The position numbers were made by a program, and so were the translations under genes. A stretch of 64,000 nucleotides of DNA from Marinobacter sp. S6332 (lineage in GTDB: Bacteria; Pseudomonadota; Gammaproteobacteria; Pseudomonadales; Oleiphilaceae), in NCBI RefSeq assembly GCF_023016045.1, contig NZ_JALKAP010000003.1, forward strand, positions 186,001 through 250,000, written 5' to 3'. The notes below the pieces were generated by a model. The model ran no database searches. It was not told where the DNA came from and saw only the letters and a program-made list of their open reading frames with translations. Of the stretch, positions 56,761 through 64,000 are shown one piece after another (within the stretch, counting starts at the first letter, position 1; each line of letters opens with the position of its first letter).

Positions 56761-57723
56761 TTAATAAGTCGCCTTGTAAGCAGTTATTTCCTCGTTTGAA
56801 GAGGTTGTCAGCACCAGTTTTCCATTTGGACCGATTTCCGCACGTTTTACGTTAGACATAAGCTTCAAAAAGCGGTCTTCCTGATTCATCAGGGCCGGAG
56901 CACAGGCCATTTTTGTAGAGAACATATAGTCAAAGGTCATTCCCTCTGCAGTAAGCTCATACTGACCGCCGTAGCGATTACAGGAAGCCCGACCCGCAAG
57001 ACGGTTCTCATCAAAAAACTCAACAGTCATACGGGAGCTATCAATAATGCCCGCACCGGCCAAGTCTTCAACCACCCACTCGACCCCACGGAATAAACGT
57101 TCAGGATCACCACCGCAGCCTTCGAGTACCTCGCCATTGAGCTCAAGGCGAACCTGAGCCGGGAACTGTGCTCCAGACATAGTATCTTCGCACAACTGTC
57201 GGTTTACCTTGAGCGTTAACGGCTGGCCGGCTAGCTTGCCACGGAACTCGCGGCCGTTTTGATTGGAAGCGGTTGTTTCAAGCGCAACCTTCTTAGGCTC
57301 ACCGGTATCATCGGGGCGGTTCAGCTCCAGCTGTTGATGCATTAACTGCACATGCCAGAACGGCTCATTACCGGTCGCTTCAAACGGTGTTTCCAGTGCA
57401 CCAGCTTGTAGGCAATCGGGGTACGCTTGCCCTTTTACCGAAAACATTGCCCACTCGCCCTTGCTCCAGAAAAGGGTTCCTTCGTTATCTGAGGCTTCGT
57501 AACGTGCGCCCGAGGCGCTGACTTTACGCTCCAGTTGCAGCTGCTCGCCTTTGTAATCCACTTCTAGCTGGTCGCCATTACCCAAAGACGTAACATTAAT
57601 GTTCAGCTGGCCGCACTGATAACTGTTTGAGATCTCTTGTGTCTCTGGTGCGGTGGCACAGGCGGTAAGAAAAAGCCCAGTGGCTGCGGCTACAGATGCC
57701 ATCAAAACCCGTTGTAAATACAT
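56761..57723 (-). CDS. Three-domain lipoprotein: MliC-like, COG3650-like and META/HslJ domains
   Basis: A 320-residue lipoprotein with lipobox LTAC near residue 22. Residues about 35-108 resemble MliC lysozyme inhibitors (YQCGQLNINV, SASGARYEA, LFWSKGEWA). Residues about 113-205 resemble the COG3650 domain (ATGNEPFWHVQL, then CEDTMSGAQFP, then LEGCGG). Residues about 210-320 form a META/HslJ domain (WVVEDLAGAGI, LAGRASCNRYGGQY, FSTKMACAPALMNQEDRFL). The three modules often occur separately or in pairs in periplasmic stress proteins. A cell-wall protection role is inferred. ATG 57723 is chosen for the lipobox position. Confidence 0.8.
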   Translation of the reverse strand: MYLQRVLMASVAAATGLFLTACATAPETQEISNSYQCGQLNINVTSLGNGDQLEVDYKGEQLQLERKVSASGARYEASDNEGTLFWSKGEWAMFSVKGQAYPDCLQAGALETPFEATGNEPFWHVQLMHQQLELNRPDDTGEPKKVALETTASNQNGREFRGKLAGQPLTLKVNRQLCEDTMSGAQFPAQVRLELNGEVLEGCGGDPERLFRGVEWVVEDLAGAGIIDSSRMTVEFFDENRLAGRASCNRYGGQYELTAEGMTFDYMFSTKMACAPALMNQEDRFLKLMSNVKRAEIGPNGKLVLTTSSNEEITAYKATY

Positions 57724-57899
57724 GGACACAACCTATGTTTGTAACTTGGATGAATACCGGCATAGTAAAGACAAGCCAAAACAAAAACCAATTTCGACGG
57801 CTGCAAAACCGTTACAAACGCGCAACTTATTGTGGTCTCGTCGCTTTTTATCCATCAGGCGCACGGCTATGCTAGAGCCCATTACTTAGGAGACACCCC

Positions 57900-58640
57900 A
57901 TGGCTCTCAGGCTCTACCAATTCGCCATTTCCCACTACTGCGAGAAAATACGCTGGGCACTGGATTACAAAAATCTAAACTACGAAACCATAAATCTGCT
58001 GCCGGGGCAGCATATAAAAACCATAAAAAAGCTCACCAAAGGTGCGGGCGCATCTGTACCCGTTCTGGAGCATGACGGTGAAGTTGTTCAAGGTTCACCG
58101 GAGATTCTCGACTACCTTGATAATACCTTTCCCGACAGACCCCTAACCCCGCTTGATGAGTCTGCAAAAACACAGGCTTTGGCGTGGGAGAAACGCTTGG
58201 ATGACGAAGCTGGCCCAGCTGTGCGCTGTTACTCCTACCACCACTTCCTGCAGCGGCCGAAAATAGTGGTGCCTTTACTGACCGCAGGCACGCCCTTTTA
58301 CAATCGCATCCTTCTCAGCCTCGCCTTCAGCCGAGTCAATGAAGTAATGCGAAAATGGATGAAAATCAACGAGAAAACGGCGGAAGAATCCCGAAAGGTC
58401 ATGGAAGGCCTGCTAACTGAGCTTGCAGAAACCTACAGTAAACAGCAGTTTCTGGCGGGTGACGCGTTCTCCCGCGCCGACCTCACAGCCGCAGCACTTT
58501 TTGCGCCTTTGTTTCAGCCAGAAGCCTACCCGGTACCCTGGCCAAAACCTGCGTGCATTCCGAAGGATATAAAGGCTTGGCTTACCCAGTGGCAGCCGCA
58601 GTTGCAGGTGCTCAACCGGGTTTATACCGAACATCGGTAA
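57900..58640 (+). CDS. Glutathione S-transferase-like protein
   Basis: A 246-residue protein with a thioredoxin-like N-domain beginning LRLYQFAISHYCEKIRWAL, cis-Pro region ASVPVLEHDG, and SPEILDYLDNTFPD, followed by a helical C-domain. The SHYCEK site suggests a Cys-type omega or glutaredoxin-like active site. Start ATG 57900 has AGGAGA upstream. It stands alone; substrate is unknown. Confidence 0.82.
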   Translation: MALRLYQFAISHYCEKIRWALDYKNLNYETINLLPGQHIKTIKKLTKGAGASVPVLEHDGEVVQGSPEILDYLDNTFPDRPLTPLDESAKTQALAWEKRLDDEAGPAVRCYSYHHFLQRPKIVVPLLTAGTPFYNRILLSLAFSRVNEVMRKWMKINEKTAEESRKVMEGLLTELAETYSKQQFLAGDAFSRADLTAAALFAPLFQPEAYPVPWPKPACIPKDIKAWLTQWQPQLQVLNRVYTEHR

Positions 58641-58718
58641 CCCTGTGGTATACACCACCTGTCATGATGACTTTAGACACCAATCCACCACTGACTTGAG
58701 TCGCTTTCGGAATTCAGC

Positions 58719-59636
58719 ATGCATGAGCAACCCCTTAGCCTAAACGGCCAAGACAACCACACCATAACCGGAACGATTGTTTGCCCTAGCTCACCGAGTT
58801 CTGCTCTGGTTATCGCCCATGGCATGGCAGAACACGCTGGGCGCTATACAAATTTCGCCCGCTGGCTGGCCGAACGGGATATTGCCGTTGTTACACTGAA
58901 TCATCGAGGCCACGGCCCTGACTGCGAACCCGATCAGCTTGGCCACTACAGTGATGCGGATGGCTGGAGCAAGGTAGTCGACGACCTAAACCGGGTACTG
59001 CTTGATACCCGGGAACGCTTCCCCTCTATTCCACTGACCTTGCTCGGGCACAGCATGGGGTCGTTCATCGCTCAAAGCTGCGCGCAGCAGCATCCTGAGT
59101 CTCTGGATAGGCTGATACTCAGCGCAACCAACCGCATTCCTAGAGTTGAACTATGGGCATCCGGAGCCTTGATTAGCGCGATTACCAGGTTTCACGGCAA
59201 CCATCATCGAAGCCCAACCATTGCCAAAATGTCCTTCGGAAAGTTTAATCGCATGTTTCGTCCCAACCGTACTGACTGTGATTGGTTGAGCCGCGATACG
59301 GCTCAGGTAGACCGATATATTGCTGACCCTCTATGCGGATTCGAATGCACGACAGGCCTATGGAAAGATTTCATACAAGGGATGCTTAGTATTAGGCCTT
59401 CAACTTGGAGAAAGGACATTCCCGTTCACCTCTTCTCCGGCTCTGATGATCCCGTGGGCGAAATGGGCAAAGGAGTTACCCGGCATTTTGAGGACATTCG
59501 CCAAGCCGGAGTAAAAGAATCCAGTCTTCGGCTGTTTGAAGGCGGGCGCCATGAAATGCTCAATGAAACCAATGCCCAAGAGGTCCGGGAGCATGTATTG
59601 TCGCTGATTGACCCCGGGAGCTCACACAATGTCTGA
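58719..59636 (+). CDS. Alpha/beta hydrolase, monoacylglycerol lipase/lysophospholipase-like
   Basis: A 305-residue serine hydrolase. The oxyanion segment is IAHGMAEHAGRY, the nucleophile elbow LLGHSMGSFIA, the Asp in SGSDDPVG, and the His in GGRHEMLNE. The pattern fits the Hydrolase_4 family acting on monoacylglycerols or lysophospholipids. There is no signal peptide. Its end overlaps the start of the ModE-like gene by 8 bp, so the two are co-transcribed, although the link to molybdenum is not obvious. Confidence 0.85.
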   Translation: MHEQPLSLNGQDNHTITGTIVCPSSPSSALVIAHGMAEHAGRYTNFARWLAERDIAVVTLNHRGHGPDCEPDQLGHYSDADGWSKVVDDLNRVLLDTRERFPSIPLTLLGHSMGSFIAQSCAQQHPESLDRLILSATNRIPRVELWASGALISAITRFHGNHHRSPTIAKMSFGKFNRMFRPNRTDCDWLSRDTAQVDRYIADPLCGFECTTGLWKDFIQGMLSIRPSTWRKDIPVHLFSGSDDPVGEMGKGVTRHFEDIRQAGVKESSLRLFEGGRHEMLNETNAQEVREHVLSLIDPGSSHNV

Positions 59637-59991
59637 CAAAAACCTCCACCTGATCCCCAGACTAAGACTCAAGGCTGGCGAGGCGATTGCGATGGGCCCA
59701 GGCAAGGCGCAACTGCTTGAACTAATCCAGCAACATCGTTCTATCTCTGCTGCCGCTCGCGCCTTGAAAATGAGCTATCGCCGAGCTTGGTTGCTGGTAG
59801 ACACCATGAACACCTGCTTTAAGAACCCTCTGGTGCTTACCGCCACAGGAGGCAGCCAAGGAGGCGGCGCTGAGCTTTCTGAAGAAGGACAAAAAGTACT
59901 CACGCTTTATCGACAGTACGAAAAAGCTATTGCAGAACGCCCAGAGCTTGCCGAGCTGGCCGCCATGCTGAACGACGAAAGCGCGCTTTAA
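59629..59991 (+). CDS. ModE-like winged-helix regulator, DNA-binding domain only
   Basis: A 120-residue protein with the ModE N-terminal winged-helix: AMGPGKAQLLELIQQHRSIS, AAARALKMSYRRAWLLVDTMN, then GGSQGGGAELSEEGQKVLTLY. It lacks the C-terminal molybdate-binding domains, so molybdate sensing must differ or be absent. It is 96 bp upstream of modA and probably binds the operator there. ATG 59629 has GGGAG upstream and overlaps the hydrolase stop. Confidence 0.85.
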   Translation: MSDKNLHLIPRLRLKAGEAIAMGPGKAQLLELIQQHRSISAAARALKMSYRRAWLLVDTMNTCFKNPLVLTATGGSQGGGAELSEEGQKVLTLYRQYEKAIAERPELAELAAMLNDESAL

Positions 59992-60017
59992 ACCTCACAG
60001 AACAAACAGCAACACCC

Positions 60018-60076
60018 TTGTATTAGGCTCCAGGCAACTATACTATTCCCATCGCTATATACGACTGGATATAAGG
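60018..60076 (+). promoter_or_regulatory. modA promoter with overlapping ModE box
   Basis: TTGTAT (60018-60023) and TACTAT (60041-60046) are 17 bases apart. The predicted start near 60052 is overlapped by CGCTATATA (60053-60061), a match to the ModE half-site CGnTATATA, and a weaker partner TATAAGG at 60070-60076. Binding there would block transcription when molybdate is plentiful. Confidence 0.6.
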
Positions 60077-60086
60077 AAAATAGTCG

Positions 60087-60866
60087 ATGCTCATGATGAT
60101 AAAGCGCTCTCGTCAACTAATAGGCCTATGCTTGGCAATCATTCTGCCTCTGGCATTGATCAGCAAAGCCAATGCCGCCGATGTAAGCATCGCTGTCGCC
60201 GCTAACTTTACAGATACAACTCGCGAACTTGTTGCCGCCTTTGGCGAAACTACGGGACTAGAGGCGGTTGCCAGCTATGGATCAACCGGCAAGCTGTACG
60301 CGCAAATAGACAACGGTGCTCCGTTTGACGTGTTCCTTGCTGCCGACAGCCACCGCCCTGAACTGCTGGAGAAAAGTGGTCAAGGTGTGGCAGGCACCCG
60401 GTTCACCTACGCACGGGGCAAGCTGGCACTTTGGAGCCCGACACCCCATACATTTGAAGACCCGAAAGTCTGGCTTGAGTCCGGCAAGTTCAGCCGCTTG
60501 GCTATTGCGAATCCGAAAACTGCCCCCTACGGCCTCGCCGCTCAGGAAGTCCTTACCGAAATGGGCCTTTGGGACTCATTGCAAAGCCGGTTGGTGCGCG
60601 GTGACTCCATCGCTCAAACCTTTCAATTTGTCGCAACCACCAATGCCCAGTCAGGTTTTGTGGCACTCTCACAAGTACGAGCTTGGGACAGCCAAGGCGG
60701 CTCACTCTGGATGATTCCACAAAGCTACTATTCCCCAATTAATCAACAAGCTATTCTTCTGACTCGTAGCGAAAACAATCAGGCTGCGCATCAGTGGATA
60801 GAATTTTTGCGCAGCGATACAGCCAAAAACATTATTGAAGAGTTCGGCTATGAAACCGAAAACTGA
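60087..60866 (+). CDS. modA: Molybdate-binding periplasmic protein
   Basis: A 259-residue exported protein with a signal peptide of about 30 residues (ending SKANA). SIAVAANFTDTTRELVAAF, SYGSTGKLYAQI, PFDVFLAADSHRPE and SGFVALSQV are ModA signatures for molybdate or tungstate binding. It heads modABC, with AAGGA before ATG 60087. Confidence 0.92.
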   Translation: MLMMIKRSRQLIGLCLAIILPLALISKANAADVSIAVAANFTDTTRELVAAFGETTGLEAVASYGSTGKLYAQIDNGAPFDVFLAADSHRPELLEKSGQGVAGTRFTYARGKLALWSPTPHTFEDPKVWLESGKFSRLAIANPKTAPYGLAAQEVLTEMGLWDSLQSRLVRGDSIAQTFQFVATTNAQSGFVALSQVRAWDSQGGSLWMIPQSYYSPINQQAILLTRSENNQAAHQWIEFLRSDTAKNIIEEFGYETEN

Positions 60867-60886
60867 GATGTAACCCGGCCGACACC

Positions 60887-61564
60887 ATGGACATATATTG
60901 GGAGCCCGTGTGGCTCACGCTGAAGCTTGCAGGTTTGACCACAGTCGTGCTTCTGATGGTGGGAACGCCCATCGCTTGGTGGTTAGCGCGCAGCACTCAC
61001 TGGGTTCGCCAGCCAATTGCAGCCATTGTCGCTCTGCCTTTGGTATTACCGCCTACCGTTCTCGGGTTCTACCTGCTGGTTCTGATGGGCCCTAAAGGCA
61101 TGGTCGGCCAGCTAACCGAGCAACTGGGGTTGGGCCTATTGCCTTTCACATTCGAAGGCTTAGTGATTGCGTCGGTCATCTATTCCCTGCCTTTCACTGT
61201 GCAACCCCTGCAAAATGCTTTCGCTTCCATCAACGAGCAGTTTCTTGAGGTCGCATCCACGCTTCGGGCCTCACCCCGGGATCGCTTTTTCTCCATTGTG
61301 CTCCCCTTAGCGCGGCCGGGCTTTCTCACCGCCAGCGTGCTCACCTTTGCCCATACCATCGGTGAGTTTGGTGTAGTGCTAATGATAGGCGGCAACATAC
61401 CCGGCGAAACCAAGGTGCTCTCGGTTGCTATCTACGATCATGTGGAATCTTTGGAATACACTCAGGCTCACTGGCTAGCGGCGGGCATGGTTGTGTTCTC
61501 CTTTGTGGTGCTGGTAACTCTTTATTCCCTTAACGGACGGCTGCAATCCGGGCTGGTGAAATAA
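60887..61564 (+). CDS. modB: Molybdate ABC transporter permease
   Basis: A 225-residue permease with five to six membrane segments and the EAA loop EVASTLRASPRDRFFSIVLPLARPG, followed by TIGEFGVVLMIGGNIPGETKVLSVAIYD, diagnostic for ModB. It ends in TAATG overlapping modC by one base. Confidence 0.93.
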   Translation: MDIYWEPVWLTLKLAGLTTVVLLMVGTPIAWWLARSTHWVRQPIAAIVALPLVLPPTVLGFYLLVLMGPKGMVGQLTEQLGLGLLPFTFEGLVIASVIYSLPFTVQPLQNAFASINEQFLEVASTLRASPRDRFFSIVLPLARPGFLTASVLTFAHTIGEFGVVLMIGGNIPGETKVLSVAIYDHVESLEYTQAHWLAAGMVVFSFVVLVTLYSLNGRLQSGLVK

Positions 61565-62643
61565 TGGCGGAAACCGGAATACAAGCACGACTCACCTGCA
61601 AAGTCGGAACGTTCTCGCTGGATGTTGATCTGGACCTGCCCGGTAGCGGGCTCACCGCTTTGTTCGGGCATTCCGGTTGCGGTAAAACAACGCTACTGCG
61701 CTGTATGGCGGGCTTACAGGGGGCGCGTGGCATTGTGTGCGTTAATGGTGACGAGTGGCAGAGCGAGTCTGGAACCCGTCCCGTTCATCAACGGCCTCTT
61801 GCCTACGTATTTCAGGAAACCAGCCTATTCCCTCATCTTTCAGTAAAGCGCAACTTGATGTACGGATACCGGCGCATTCCACAAAGCGAACGCCAAATAT
61901 CCTTCGATCAAGCGGCTGAATGGCTGGGACTCTCGCACTTGCTCAACCGCATGCCGGAAAAGCTCTCAGGTGGCGAGCGTCAGCGTGTCGCGATTGCTCG
62001 AGCACTGCTCACAAGCCCCAAGCTCCTGCTGATGGACGAGCCTTTGTCGGCTCTGGACCAAAGCAGCAAACAGGAGATCATGCCGTATCTGGAGGCCCTG
62101 CGGGATAACCTCGCCATCCCCATGCTCTATGTGTCCCACTCTACCGCAGAAGTTGCACGGCTAGCGGACCATATCGTGATGATGGATAAAGGACAGGTAA
62201 TTGCTCAGGGGCCATTGCAACAGATTATGGCACGTACAGATCAGCCTTTTGGGCTGGAGGAAGATGCCGGGGTCATTCTCGACGCTACCCTCTCGGAACG
62301 TGATGAACGGTGGCATCTGTGCCGGGCTGATTTTGCGGGAGGCCATCTGTGGCTTCGGGCTGATGAGAATCTGGCAATCGGTCAACGAGTCCGCGTGCAG
62401 GTGCTGGCAAGGGATATCAGCCTGGCCCTCAGCGAGCAAGCCGATCAGAGCATCCAAAACATCCTGCCCGCAACCATTAATGAAATAGCCACAGAGGTTA
62501 GCCCGGGCACTTCTATGGTGAGATTGCTGGCGGGACCAACACCGTTTCTGTCTCGCCTAACCAGCAGAGCGGTGCACAGTCTCGCTCTTGAGCCCGAGCA
62601 ACACGTCTGGATGCAGATCAAATCGGTCGCTATTGTTGACTGA
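61564..62643 (+). CDS. modC: Molybdate ABC transporter ATP-binding protein
   Basis: A 359-residue ATPase. Walker A is GHSGCGKTTLLRCM, signature KLSGGERQRVAIARAL, and Walker B LLLMDEPLSALD. The C-terminal region (about 285-355) is a TOBE/Mop-type domain as in E. coli ModC. It converges on crp, 40 bp away. Confidence 0.93.
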   Translation: MAETGIQARLTCKVGTFSLDVDLDLPGSGLTALFGHSGCGKTTLLRCMAGLQGARGIVCVNGDEWQSESGTRPVHQRPLAYVFQETSLFPHLSVKRNLMYGYRRIPQSERQISFDQAAEWLGLSHLLNRMPEKLSGGERQRVAIARALLTSPKLLLMDEPLSALDQSSKQEIMPYLEALRDNLAIPMLYVSHSTAEVARLADHIVMMDKGQVIAQGPLQQIMARTDQPFGLEEDAGVILDATLSERDERWHLCRADFAGGHLWLRADENLAIGQRVRVQVLARDISLALSEQADQSIQNILPATINEIATEVSPGTSMVRLLAGPTPFLSRLTSRAVHSLALEPEQHVWMQIKSVAIVD

Positions 62644-62683
62644 CTAAGCAGACCTGCACCGGCTCAACGTGAAGCAGGCTTAT

Positions 62684-63325
62684 TCAGCGGGTTCCGTAAA
62701 CCACCATCGTTTTGCCTTTTACCATCACAAGCCCTTGATCTTCCAACGTCTTTAGCACCCGGCCAACCATCTCTCGGGAGCAGCCAACGATACGGCCGAT
62801 TTCCTGTCTGGTGATCTTGATCTGCATGCCATCCGGATGTGTCATGGCGTCTGGTTCTTTGCACAAGTCCAGCAAGGTGCGGGCAACCCGGCCAGTAACG
62901 TCCAGAAATGCCAAATCGCCAACTTTGCGAGTGGTCTGGCGTAGCCGTGAAGCCATTTGCTCGCCAATAAAGTAGAGAACTCCGAGATCCTGCTGGGCAA
63001 TTTCCCGGAATTTCGGGTAGCTGATTTCAGCCACTTCACATTCGGTTTTTGCCTTTACCCAGGCACTGCGGGAATCCATGTTGTCGAACAGACCCATCTC
63101 GCCGAAAAAGTCTCCAGCATTGAGGTAAGCCATGATCATCTCACGGCCATCGTCGTCTTCGATGATAACCGTCACGGACCCCTTTACGATGTAAAAGAGG
63201 GAGTCACTTTTGTCACCGGCATAAATAATAGTGCTCTTGGCCGGATACCGGCGGCGGTGACACTGCGATAGAAAATAGTCGAGATGCTTGGTTTTCTGCT
63301 CAACTGGATTGACGATAGTGGCCAT
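62684..63325 (-). CDS. crp: cAMP receptor protein (Crp/Vfr)
   Basis: A 213-residue CRP-family regulator very like Vfr of Pseudomonas. The cAMP pocket is [20 protein letters not shown], and the HTH is [25 protein letters not shown]. The long match [18 protein letters not shown] is typical. It should respond to cAMP and control many genes. The upstream site AGGAGG is 13 bases from ATG 63325. The divergent OsmC gene is a conserved neighbour (crp-yhfA in E. coli). Confidence 0.92.
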   Translation of the reverse strand: MATIVNPVEQKTKHLDYFLSQCHRRRYPAKSTIIYAGDKSDSLFYIVKGSVTVIIEDDDGREMIMAYLNAGDFFGEMGLFDNMDSRSAWVKAKTECEVAEISYPKFREIAQQDLGVLYFIGEQMASRLRQTTRKVGDLAFLDVTGRVARTLLDLCKEPDAMTHPDGMQIKITRQEIGRIVGCSREMVGRVLKTLEDQGLVMVKGKTMVVYGTR

Positions 63326-63593
63326 AGTGCGAGTCGTGCCTCCTAAAATACTGGCGGGATCCGATGCTTGTTGTTCACCCGGCTTTCCCTGCGGGTTCGC
63401 TAATTTTTGCTACAAAACAGAACAACTTATAGCAAGAAGACCTTCGTCGAGCAACAGCTAACCGTATACAGGATGCATCTAGGGCACGTAGCGCCAACTG
63501 CCAGACAAGATCGGTTGTGCTAGCATTCTGATCCTTCAGGTTATTTCCGGTCGGGCTAATACCCGCTTATTGTGCAACAGGAGAGCACCCTTT

Positions 63594-64000
63594 ATGAAAG
63601 CAAGAGTAGACTGGACAGGCAATGCCAGCTTCCGGGCCACCAGTGGCACTGGGCACTCTGTGCAACTGGACGGCCCGCCCGACCATGGTGGCGAGAACCT
63701 CGGCCCCCGCCCGATGGAAATGCTGCTCATGGGTCTTGGAGGCTGCTCTTCATTTGATGTAATGAGCATTCTGAAAAAGAGCCGCCAAGACGTTACTGCT
63801 TGTCACGCAGAGCTGGAAGCAGAGCGAGCGGATGCCGTGCCATCGGTGTTTACCAAGATCCACCTGCACTTTGTAGTGACCGGCCGCGATCTCAAGGAAA
63901 ATCAGGTAAAGCGTGCGGTTAGCTTGTCTGCCGAAAAATACTGCTCGGCTTCAATCATGCTTGAAAAAGCCGGTGTGGAAATCACCCACAGTCATGAAAT
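63594..64000 (+). CDS. OsmC family protein (YhfA-like), 3' end outside window
   Basis: Hand translation from ATG 63594 (CAGGAGAGC upstream) gives 135 codons to the window edge. The OsmC cysteines are present in LGGCSSFDVM (near residue 51) and EKYCSAS (near residue 117). The protein begins MKARVDWTGNASFRATSG. OsmC proteins reduce organic hydroperoxides; the YhfA branch is less characterised. Only the last few residues should be missing. Confidence 0.85.
   Translation, partial: MKARVDWTGNASFRATSGTGHSVQLDGPPDHGGENLGPRPMEMLLMGLGGCSSFDVMSILKKSRQDVTACHAELEAERADAVPSVFTKIHLHFVVTGRDLKENQVKRAVSLSAEKYCSASIMLEKAGVEITHSHE

Noticed and set aside
62644..62683. Possible terminator between modC and crp
   Set aside because: CCTGC/GCAGG is a 5-bp stem with a long loop and no T-run; too weak to list.

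Overview
The window looks like a chromosomal segment of a marine gammaproteobacterium, most likely Marinobacter or a close relative. This is inferred from a Vfr-like CRP, the order lptD-surA-pdxA-rsmA-apaH with divergent amgK-murU, SlmA, and TRAP and betaine transporters. No search could be run. I see no rRNA, tRNA, CRISPR array, insertion sequence or prophage. Coding density is high and most genes are intact; only the first and last genes run off the window.

Layout. 0-2.6 kb: an outgoing cytosolic GH84 N-acetylglucosaminidase, divergent from an acyltransferase-3 membrane protein, then a helical-bundle protein. 2.7-5.7 kb: a TakP-type TRAP transporter (dctPQM). 5.9-8.4 kb: a CFA-synthase-like methyltransferase followed closely by a geranylgeranyl-reductase-family flavoprotein. 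8.4-12.4 kb: dps, a disulfide-type flavoprotein, a LysE exporter and a DAHP synthase preceded by a Phe/Trp/Tyr-rich leader peptide and an intrinsic terminator (attenuator). 12.7-18.4 kb: a secretin-related protein, a membrane J-domain protein and an RND pump. 18.5-24.5 kb: a PAS-GGDEF-EAL protein, a DUF3301 protein, a PstS-like/OmpA fusion, an aminotransferase and an inositol-monophosphatase-family protein. 24.8-33.4 kb, minus strand: a tightly packed run lptD-surA-pdxA-rsmA-apaH-DUF423-thiS-thiG-slmA. 33.7-36.2 kb, plus strand: amgK-murU-J-domain protein (peptidoglycan recycling). 37.3-43.1 kb: rpe-gph and a trp cluster (trpL-trpE-trpG-trpD-trpC) with a structured repeat between trpD and trpC. 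43-51 kb: a MATE pump, then a Fur-type iron-uptake operon (TonB receptor, ABC transporter, DUF2218) preceded by an atypical response regulator and a DUF4202 protein. 51-57.7 kb: a diguanylate cyclase, a GST, proXWV betaine uptake and a three-domain lipoprotein. 57.9-64 kb: a GST, an alpha/beta hydrolase, a short ModE-like regulator, modABC, crp/vfr and a YhfA-like OsmC protein.

The most notable signals are regulatory or structural. (1) A DAHP synthase attenuator whose leader peptide has nine aromatic residues in eleven positions. (2) A second leader, trpL, with WWRW. (3) Two copies of an about 110-bp element that share a conserved core but have unrelated 28-bp arms that are self-complementary in each copy, with compensatory changes also in an internal hairpin. 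(4) Fur-like operators in front of a response regulator whose phospho-acceptor Asp is Glu. (5) Unusual architectures: PstS-OmpA, MliC-COG3650-META, and a possible methyltransferase/ene-reductase lipid-modifying pair.
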